The position numbers and the translations under genes are program-made. 64,000 nt of DNA. Origin: Psilocybe azurescens (taxonomy: Eukaryota; Basidiomycota; Agaricomycetes; Agaricales; Agrocybaceae). Under the pieces are notes generated by a model, which had not been told where the DNA came from, did no database searches, and saw nothing but the letters and a program-made list of their open reading frames with translations. The stretch is taken from positions 248,001 through 312,000 of the forward strand of contig JAJIRX010000983.1 in NCBI GenBank assembly GCA_023853785.1. Direction: 5' to 3'. This document shows positions 56,119 to 64,000 of the stretch, one piece after another (position 1 is the stretch's first letter; the number at the start of each line of letters is the position of its first letter).

Positions 56119-57482
56119 ATGCCCTGGGAGCTTGTTAAACTTAACGACGGTGAGTGACTTCACTTTGTAGAGCTCGCAATGTTATTTATGATTCATGAAT
56201 CTATCGTTGCAGGGAATGTCATGCCCAGCATCGCGTAAGTGCCTGTTCACCTACGTCTCGGACATCTGAAGAATCTGGACAATACGAGCAGATATGGAAC
56301 ATGGAGATGGAACGAAGACTTGAAAACAAGAAAATCGGTCGAGTTCGCAAAACAGGCCATTTCAGTGGGTATACTTCATCTAGGTGAGGGTTTATAGAGT
56401 GTACTGGGTAGTGTCTGTTGTTGATACGCATCTGAACCGTGGTTACTCATAGATACTGCTCAAAATTATACCAACGAAGCCGAAGCAGGTATAGCTATTC
56501 GCGAATGTGGCGTTCCTCGAGAACAGATATTCGTTACCACGAAATGGTCCAAGGTGGATGACCTTGATATTGCAACTTCTTTCAAGAATAGCTTAAAGGA
56601 GGTGGGTCTCTCTTAAGCGTATCACTTGTTCAGCTACATATTCTCTGCTTGTAGCTCGACCTTGCTTACATAGACCTCTATCTCATTCATTGGCCTCAAT
56701 ACTGCGACGATTCTAGTATTGCAGAATGCTGGAAAGAAATGGAGAAGCTCAAAGATTCTGGACTAGCAAGGTATCTGATCTCCCAAAAGATGGATAATCT
56801 TTGACGCTCACCGACAACGCCAGGAGTATCGGTGTCAGCAATTTCAAGGTAGAACATCTGGAGCAAATATTCGCTGTTGCGAAGTATATACCTGCTGTCA
56901 ATCAGGTAAGAGTCAAATTCACCCAATGACAAGTATAATACCAGACTAAATCATATCTACATTTCCAGATTCGTTTCCACCCATATATTTATGAGAAACA
57001 ACGTCCTACGGTCGACCTGTGCAAGGAAAAAGGAATAGTCATAGAAGCTTATAGCCCTCTGGAGTGTGTTCTTTCGCTTAAGGACTCTGAATACAGAAAT
57101 ATTAACTCTTGTCTTTTCTTCAGGCCAATCAGGAAGCATCCAGGAGGACCCCTGAACAAGCCCCTCAGTGATATTTCTGAGCGTCTTGGGGTTTCTATGG
57201 ACCAAGTTTTGCTCGCCTGGGTTAAAGCCAAAGGTTATGTTCCTGTAACGTAAGCAGAATCCTTGACAATTTTTGAGCGACAAGTCACACTTTGACTTTT
57301 GATAGCATGAGCACAAAGAAAGCGAGATTACAGGGATACTTCGAAGCTGGAGACATCGGTGAGCTTTGTCTGGTTATTATCGGTCATCCATGGTACTGAC
57401 ACAGTATGCCTCATAATCTTTTCAAGATCTAACCGAGGAAGATGTTCTCGCGATTGATGAAGCAGGGGCACTTGGTGTTTAG
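56119..57482 (+). CDS. Aldo-keto reductase
   Basis: An NADPH-dependent reductase of carbonyl compounds, about 290 residues, with a TIM-barrel fold. All four catalytic residues are visible: Asp and Tyr in HLDTAQNYTNE, Lys in VTTKWSK, His in LYLIHWPQ. Further hallmarks are GLARSIGVSNF and VNQIRFHPYI. Start MPWELVKLNDG; end EEDVLAIDEAGALGV. About ten short exons separated by GT-AG introns, all in phase. The cofactor loop near the C-terminus reads VPVTMSTKKARLQGY, where most family members have a (I/V)P(G/K)S-type motif, so cofactor contacts may differ. Substrate unknown. It lies between the two copies of the ~250-bp direct repeat, beside gene fragments. Confidence 0.9.
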
Positions 57483-58070
57483 TAGAAAAAAAAAGGCATC
57501 TAGGACGTTCACAACAGGTATTTGTGGACAGTTGTCGTCCAAAATAGGTCGTACCGGACTATGTTGCCATTTAGTATCAGGATTCAAAACTAAGACCAGT
57601 ATATTTAGTCTCCCATATTGGCTTTCATTTAGTTGTCTTCTTGACGAAGTTGAACTCGTTTGGAGGTAAAGTCAGGCAAGAGTCAGGCTCCCGTCGAATT
57701 GCTGGACGGTGACAGAGAGTCGAAGCTGCCGCAGGCGATGTGGAGGTCGGTCGACAATACTGTCTTTTCCATTTCCCCGTCTACGCATCTTCTAAACTCA
57801 AATATCACTTCTTAGATCATGAAGAGCTGCGTCTTCGACTGCGAGTAGCGACTCTATGCGGTACTCATACTTGCCCATCCGTCCTTGGAACAGTGTCACA
57901 AAAATTCAGTTCTGCATTACCTGCAAAGGCCAAAGACGAAATGAATTAGTCTGATTTGTATTTGAAGGGGTGTGCACCGGAACTCGCCCGGATACAGGGG
58001 TGAGGGAAGGGGGCAAGGGCCGTTTAACCAAATTAAAAAGATGTCTATTATTTTGAAACAAGCGTGTCGT
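57483..58070. other. Intergenic, nothing recognised
   Basis: Between the aldo-keto reductase stop and the Cdc24-like fragment I see only background ORFs. A long A-run begins at 57486. Confidence 0.4.
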
Positions 58071-58600
58071 TCAGGGACTCAAACGCACCTTGACCAAACC
58101 ATCCGTCGAGTTCCGGCCCCAAAGGTCCGTCACGGTGAACAATTCACACCCCGGGATTTCCTGCATGACCTTGTCCGCTCGTATCTGCATGGCAAAGAGA
58201 GCAATGGCACGCTTCTTAGCCCTGTCGGGGTTTGCGTCGAATTTCCCCTGGTTGAAGGAGGAATTGTCAAGCTTCTTGAACCCAGCTTCCATAGGAAGCT
58301 AGTCGAAAATGTAGTATAGCGGTGTGCCGGTGGAGAAGAGGTCTCAAAGCTGTGTTACTGGGTCTGTCGACTGCCGGGAGTCGGGGGACGAGTTGTTGAA
58401 GTAGTATGCGAAGCCGCGAATCTTGAGAATTCTACTTCCGAGAGACGAGCATCGTTGGTAAAGGGAGGTGGACTGGGAAGCGGATGTATTGAAGAGAGTG
58501 TTGTTGGCGTTGGTGTCGATTTGGAGCCCTGTGGTAGATACGATGGTTTTTGCCACCTGCGCCGGAGACCACAGTATTCGGGGGTCAGGGGACGCGAATG
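58071..58600 (-). pseudogene. Cdc24-type RhoGEF, calponin-homology-domain fragment
   Basis: The minus frame carries the N-terminal CH-like region of fungal Cdc24, the GEF for Cdc42. It reads SQSTSLYQRCSSLGSRILKI, DSRQSTDPVTQL, DLFSTGTPLYYIF, FKKLDNSSFNQGKFDANPDR, KRAIALFAMQIR and TVTDLWGRNSTDGLVKV. Two in-frame stops replace conserved residues: TGA for the Trp of VTQLWDLF, and TAG between IFD and LP. The DH, PH and PB1 domains that should follow are missing (the frame ends RLSP-stop at 58071). It is a dead partial copy; the working gene must be elsewhere. Recognition rests on my memory of the family's motifs. Confidence 0.7.
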
Positions 58601-59108
58601 TCGTGGAAGAAGCGAGAGGAAGACTTGTTAGAAGGACAAGAGCGTTGTAGAGAGATTTTGTTCTGCATACCCCTCGAATATATCAATCTTGCCGCTAAGC
58701 GGCGAGGGAGATTGGAGAGGCTTTGCCTGCATGTGCCAGTTAGAGAAGAGGTGCCTATCAAGATAACGAGTTTTCTCGAGGAGAGCGATGATCTCGAGGT
58801 CTTTTTGGTGATTTAAAGAATATTCTTCGAGGTTTTCGAGTGGTGAAAAATGTCCCGAGTTTCCATCGATAGTAAAAAGAGTCTATGAGGTCTTTCCTCA
58901 GTGGTTTGCACGGTACTGTGAAGATAATTGATGAAGAAGACCAACTGAATAGCGGATGAAAGATTTGAATCAGGCGTGACATTCTCTCTCTAAGCGGACA
59001 CTCAAATCTAAGCTGAGGCTTCTGCGAGCTTTGAATGTTTGAACGTCCCTAATTGTTTTGTTTCCTTCTATATTGCAGACCAAAAACCTCCACTGCACAC
59101 TACAAACC

Positions 59109-59958
59109 ATGGTCGATACATTGCGTGCATTTCCAGGCTATGAGCACTTCTCCTACGAGCTAAGAACACTTCTATCCACACATCCACCACCCTTCATATA
59201 CATCCAAGACACCGAAGCTTTCACGATAACTTTAGGGGCTATCGACGCGCTTTTACGCGATCTAGCCAAGATACCTCCTTCAGAGTGCCCCTCAAAGCTA
59301 CATTACGCCCGGGTCGACAGTGTAGCCTGCTTCACATCAATATTGTTCTACGAATCCCTCATAAACAGCCTCGTGGGATGGGAGCCGGACTGGGAGGACG
59401 GCCGTGAGAACTGGGCAGCAGCAGAGGGGGATGTACGATAGAATGAGAACCTGGACAGCTTTTTGCATGGACTGCGGACTGTACACCATCATTTGTGTCG
59501 GAAGAATGGGGTCTCAACCAGCTCTAGCCCGAAAGGCAAAGGGAAACAAATCGACTCCGGGTACGATAATGTGAGGTTTGTCATCGTTGTCTAGCGCGTC
59601 GAGAGACTGACACGCTTCCCGAACTCGTCGTTCCATTGACGCGTCTCGCAGAGCTGGTACGCGTGTTTCTCGCTCTACTCGATTGCTTCCCGGTAACTGA
59701 ATTCTTGTAGGCAAGGCTCGACGTATGTGTCGTGTTTGTCTCGCAGGTAGCATGGCAGGATATTAGACCGCCGCTTGGCGCATCACCAGATCCGTATTAC
59801 ATCGACATTCGATCCCCATCCAAAGAAAGTGTGTACCATTTCCTTCCTCTCCGCACACCGACTCAAATTTTCTGATTAGACGTCGTCCAAAGCCTCATAT
59901 CCAACTTCGCTGCCTTATCATCAGCATCAGTATCTACATCCGACATCAGAACAAACGC
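59109..59958 (+). pseudogene. ORC5 (origin recognition complex subunit 5) N-terminal fragment
   Basis: The reading is MVDTLRAFPGYEHFSYELRT, a Walker-A-region equivalent (FIYIQDTEAF), SVACFTSILFYESLINSLVG, then ENLDSFLHGLRTVHHHL, FVIV, ELVVPLTRLAEL, VFVSQVAWQDIRPPLGASPD and PYYIDI, which follow the AAA+ half of fungal ORC5. Breaks: TAG after EGDVR (near 59439), a TAG and frame shifts around 59590-59640. A GT-AG intron (GTACGCG..TTGTAG) is retained, so the copy came from genomic DNA, not mRNA. It ends abruptly where the right copy of the ~250-bp direct repeat begins. The C-terminal half is absent. Confidence 0.65.
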
Positions 59959-59964
59959 GTAAGT

Positions 59965-60212
59965 TCCACTGTTATCAGTTCGCTCACCCTTTTCACGCAT
60001 TGAATGGCCTGCCTTATTTTTAAATAATTTATTCAAGCGGACGTTGGCCTTATGGCTTGTACACGAAGGCAAGTTTGGCAATGACCTCTTTAATATTTAT
60101 GGAAGATCAGATATATCCACTGAGTATAGCTTCATCGACGATCGTGAGGAATGGCATGATCAATTGGACTGTGAATTAGTCAGAAATGCTTGGTAAACGA
60201 GCCTCCCACCTA
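59965..60212. repeat. Right copy of the ~250-bp direct repeat
   Basis: It matches 55677-55925 in the same orientation, with small indels. The homology runs to ..CTATCT, and element R copy C begins inside that word. The left copy therefore shows the empty target site (CTATCTAAACTC). Confidence 0.85.
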
Positions 60213-62342
60213 TCTATAATATAAAACACAGCTGCTTCTCACGTTCTAAAAGAGGAAGTTAATTTTACCTAAGCATGACCAAGCATTATTAAGCAGACTG
60301 CTGTGTTTTGGGGCCGGTGCTGCGGGGCCCTTTGAAACAAACAACCAGAGGCTGATGGCCAATAAAAAAATTGGTACCACACATCCCGAAAAAAAGACTC
60401 CATGTCTAAATAACATATCCTCAATGTGTCTATTAGCCATTTCCAGTGGTATTAAAGCATTTTTCTGCAGTTTTTGGCTTTGGTGAACAGTTGTTGTGGT
60501 TGACACTATTTACAAAAATTCAAATGCAAACCACTGAATAAATTTGCAAACAATGAATATGATTAGAATTTAGGACAGTGGACAAGTTAGTACAGAATAA
60601 GCTAAGGTTGGTGACCATGTTTTGTTTGAGTGGAACAGGGTGGAACTTTTTAATAAAGATGTAGATAGAAAAATAGCACTGGGACACAATTTTGCAACTG
60701 AAAATAGGCAGTCTCCAGTGCTGTACAGGTGATAAAATTATTTTGTTAAGAATGAAGCTCCAGTGTACCTTACTCATGTAGTGGGTAAAAATATAGACAT
60801 ACATAGCTAAATATTGTGCATAAGAACTAACATGTAAATTTTAATATACTATGGGCTGTAGATTAATGTGATTAATTTGCAGGACAAATGTAGTGGGATG
60901 AGGAGACAGCTATTTTAATTGTGAAGAGTGTAAGCTATAAAATTTAGAATAGTAGAGTGCTGCAGATACTGTGGATAGCAGGATAGTTCCAGTTTTGTAT
61001 AAGATGCAATGTAAAATTCTTTTGTGACAATAATATACACAATAATTGTTGAAGAGTGGGCTGGGGATATATTGTGGGAATATATACTGGCATAGGCATG
61101 ATGCTGAAGGTGCCATGCTTTGTTGTGACATTTTCACATAATTTTCCTTAGACTTAGAAAGGGTGGAGGATGAAATGTTTATATTATATGTAGTATGGAA
61201 GTGTGCAGCACTAACTTAGCAAGGTGCAAGGGCACTGCACTGGCAAGCTTTATGACTGATATATAGCAATAGAGGAATTTGTGAGTGTGTAGATGCTATT
61301 TAAATAAAAGATGTGGGCAGAGAGATAACACTGGGATATGATTTCCTAATTAAAAATAGGCAGTCTACTGTGTTCTACAAGAGGTATTTTTGTTTTTATG
61401 AGGATAAAGCTCTCATGTGGTTTATACATGTAAAAATAAACAGACTGTTAAGTATTGTGTGTGAGAATTGGCATTTAAATTATAATATACAATAGATTGT
61501 ACATTGATGTGATTAATTTGCAGGACTATTTTGATTGTGAAGAGGATGAGTGTAAGGTATGAAATTTAAAGTGGCACAATGCTGCAGGTTCTGTGCATAT
61601 GGGGTGATTTGTGGGTAGTGAATGAGTAGTGCAGTATTGTATAAGATATAAAGTAGGATGATGATTGATTGGGAGTGGACATTGGCAGGTGTATGGATAT
61701 TAAAACAGGCATGATGACAAAAATACTGTGCATTAGTTGGAGTGGGTCTAATATAATTTGAAATTTTAGTTTCAGATTTGCAAAGCAAAGGAATATTTAA
61801 TGAACACTGAATGTACAGTTCTGTGTATATATATTTGTGTTTGTTCACTGTTTAGATAAGGCCAGAAATATTGACTGTTATTGACTGTGAGTATATATAA
61901 TTTGACAATGTAGGTGCTGTGTGTCTCCATAATGGAGTTTAACAATTCCTGCAAGCTGTTGAACTGGCTGTGAAGCAAGGGAGGGGTGAGTGCAGCTCAT
62001 CCCCTCCCCACATGAAAAGACAATTATTGTATATTTTTGAGTGAGAAGGTGAATCAAGGGGGGGATGAGGCGAAGCTCATTCCCCATAAACTACGATATA
62101 AGTGACTGCTATTATTAATTTTTAATGAGACATGAAGTGCCAATAAGAAGGGGGATGAGTGAAGCTCATTTCCCCAAGACATTATGATTGTGATTGGTAT
62201 TATTTATTTATCAATGAGGAGGCGCGGGGCGCCCGACAAAGCGAGGGTCTGGGGGCGCAGCCCCATAGCTATTGACCCTGCCGTGAAGCACAGGGGGTGA
62301 GCGAAGCGAATCCCCGACGCTAGCGGCGGGTCATAAAGCTCG
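60213..62342 (+). mobile_element. Interspersed repeat family R, copy C (full length)
   Basis: The 2.13 kb unit runs from TCTATAATATAA to GGGTCATAAAGCTCG. Layout: a 5' part with CCTAAGCATGAC and CTGTGTTTTGGGGCC; an AT-rich middle with two internal repeats of about 650 bp (60662-60975 resembles 61315-61600: TAGCACTGGGACACAATTTT / TAACACTGGGATATGATTTC); and a GC-rich 3' third with four GGGGATGAG hairpins. It encodes no transposase and no terminal inverted repeat is visible. The host A|TC 5' junction is compatible with a Helitron-type insertion, but the 3' end is not CTRR, so the class is unresolved. Confidence 0.75.
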
Positions 62343-64000
62343 TCTATAATATAAGAGAGCTCAATGACTAAGCAATTCCGAAAAAGGAGATTTAATTTTA
62401 CCTAAGCATGACTAATTATTATTAAGCAGACCGCTGTGTTTTGGGGCCGCTGCCTTTGAAACAAACAACCAGTGGCTGATGGCAAACAACAAAATGGGTG
62501 CCACAAAGCCTGGAAACATTCTGTGCTTAAATAATGAACCCTCAATGTGTCTATTAGCCATACCCAGCTGTATTGAAGCTGCTTTGGGTGGCTCTGAAAA
62601 CAAAAAAATATGCACACTCTTGCATGCACAGTGCACAGTGCACTATGAGCAAGTGGATCAATAAATCTGTGTCAAAGACTATTTGAATGGGACATTTCTG
62701 TCTGCAGATATTGTGGTTGGTTGACACCTTTGTAATGGAGACTATGTATTGGATAAAAGAGTTAAAGGCTGAAATAAATACAACTAAATAAATATCAAAA
62801 CAGGGGCATTGTGGACAGTGGAAAAGTTAGTATGAAATGAATTATAGTTGGAACTGTTTACATAAAGGTGTAGACAGAAAGATAGCACTGGGACACAATT
62901 TTACAATGGGAAAGGTCAGGGGACAGCTATTTTAAATTTTAATTGTGAGGAGTGTAATCTGTAAATTTTAAAATGATACAGTGCTGCAGGTGCTGTGCAT
63001 AGTAGAATATTCCAGTTCTCTATGCAAAAAGAATGTTATTACAAGTAATCTACACAATAATTGTTCAAGAGTGGGCTGGGGATATATTGTGGAAATGTAT
63101 AGTAGCATGGACATAGCGCTAAAGGTGGCATGCTTTTGTAGAGACATGCCCAAATGTTTTTCATTAGACATAGAAAGGGTGAAGTGATGGAATATTGATA
63201 TTATTTTTTGGTATGGAGGTGTAGAGCACCCTTAGCAAATCCCAGATGCACTGTGCCGTTTAGCTTCATGACTGACACATAGCAGCAGGGGATTTGATAT
63301 ACAGTGCTGTATAGGTAGTAAAATTAATGTTTGAGAATAAAGCTGGAGTATGCTTTGCCCATGTAGTGGGTATAATTAAAGAGAGTGTTAACTATTAGGA
63401 GTGGGAATTGATATTTGAATTGTAATGTACTATAGGATATAGATTGATGTGATTAATTCATTTACAGGACCAAAGTGGTGGGGGCTGAGAACAGCTATTT
63501 GGATTTTGAAGAAAAAAAGTGCAAGTTATAAATTTTAAAATGGCACAGCGCCGCAGGTGCTGTGCATATCAAGATAGTGGGTAATGAAAGGGCAGTCAAG
63601 TATTATAAGTAATAGAGGCAATAATTGGCAAATAATTGAGAGTGGTATTGGGCAGGGATGTAGATTGACTGAGTACAGGGGTGAAGTTGTGGTGGATTAG
63701 TTGGAGTGGGTGTAATATGGTTTTAAATTTTGGTTGGAGATTTGTGAGATTGTTAGATAAAGACAGAAATGTTCACTGTTATTGACAGTCAGTAAAAAAA
63801 AGTGAGTATGGAAGTGCTACAAATGTCTATAGTGAGATAGAGAGATGGAGCAGTGATAAGATGTAGGCCTGAGGATGAAGCAGAAGTGGTGAGTGGGGTG
63901 AATGCTCTGTGATATGTCATGAAAATTGATTTTAGATTGTAATGTACTATAGGGTGTAGATTGATGTGATTAAATTTTGTAGAATTTAAGTAGTGGGGTG
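62343..64000 (+). mobile_element. Interspersed repeat family R, copy D (runs off the window)
   Basis: It begins at TCTATAATATAAGAGAGC directly after copy C's last base, so C and D are in tandem. The 5' part matches copy C at 60213 onward (CTAAGCATGACTAA, AAACAAACAACCAGTGGCTG, CCTCAATGTGTCTATTAGCC), and the AT-rich internal repeats recur at about 62880, 63160 and 63410-63560. Its GC-rich hairpin end would lie past position 64000. Confidence 0.75.

Overview
The window looks like nuclear DNA of a basidiomycete fungus, most likely an Agaricomycete. Genes are dense and split by many 45-75 nt GT-AG introns. The families fit: a ~30-exon BEACH-WD40 protein, several fungal multi-pass membrane paralogues, a GT1 glycosyltransferase with the UGT signature and an F-box/WD40 protein. 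A gene-rich core of about 11.5-57.5 kb is flanked on both sides by AT-rich repeat territory that carries no convincing host gene.

Left flank (1-11.2 kb): a fossil Tc1/mariner transposase end, an ORF built from diverged repeats, a 60-bp tandem duplication and two copies (one 5'-truncated, one inverted) of a ~2.1 kb interspersed element. The same element returns at 60.2-64 kb as two head-to-tail copies. Its distal third carries GGGGATGAGC/GCTCATCCCC hairpins.

Core, part 1 (11.5-37.4 kb): a roughly mirror-symmetrical block centred on the BEACH gene (20.47-28.62 kb). Outward on each side lie a protein kinase paralogue (left, on +, nearly intact; right, on -, clearly decayed), a short conserved fragment, and members of one membrane-protein family (copies a and b at left on -, c and d at right on +, plus a stub at 32 kb). 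Truncated 3' ends of a non-LTR retrotransposon lie on both sides. Copies a, c and d are open and normally spliced except for a one-base shortfall in the same T-run.

Core, part 2 (38-57.5 kb): a UDP-glycosyltransferase (-), an F-box/WD40 protein (-), a four-TM membrane protein (+), a MYND zinc-finger protein (-), a mitochondrial Apd1/Aim32-type thioredoxin-like ferredoxin (+), a PhzF-family protein (+), a fifth membrane paralogue (e, intact) and an aldo-keto reductase (+). From 57.5 to 60.2 kb the DNA is a gene graveyard: fragments of a Cdc24-type RhoGEF and of ORC5, bounded by a ~250-bp direct repeat whose right copy abuts the repeat elements.

Several otherwise good genes need a single-base shift at or beside a short mononucleotide run. 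This may mean systematic assembly errors, so genes with such a break are reported as CDS with the break stated, and only those with several independent lesions are called pseudogenes. Exon boundaries were worked out by eye from reading frame and splice sites; there is no transcript evidence here.
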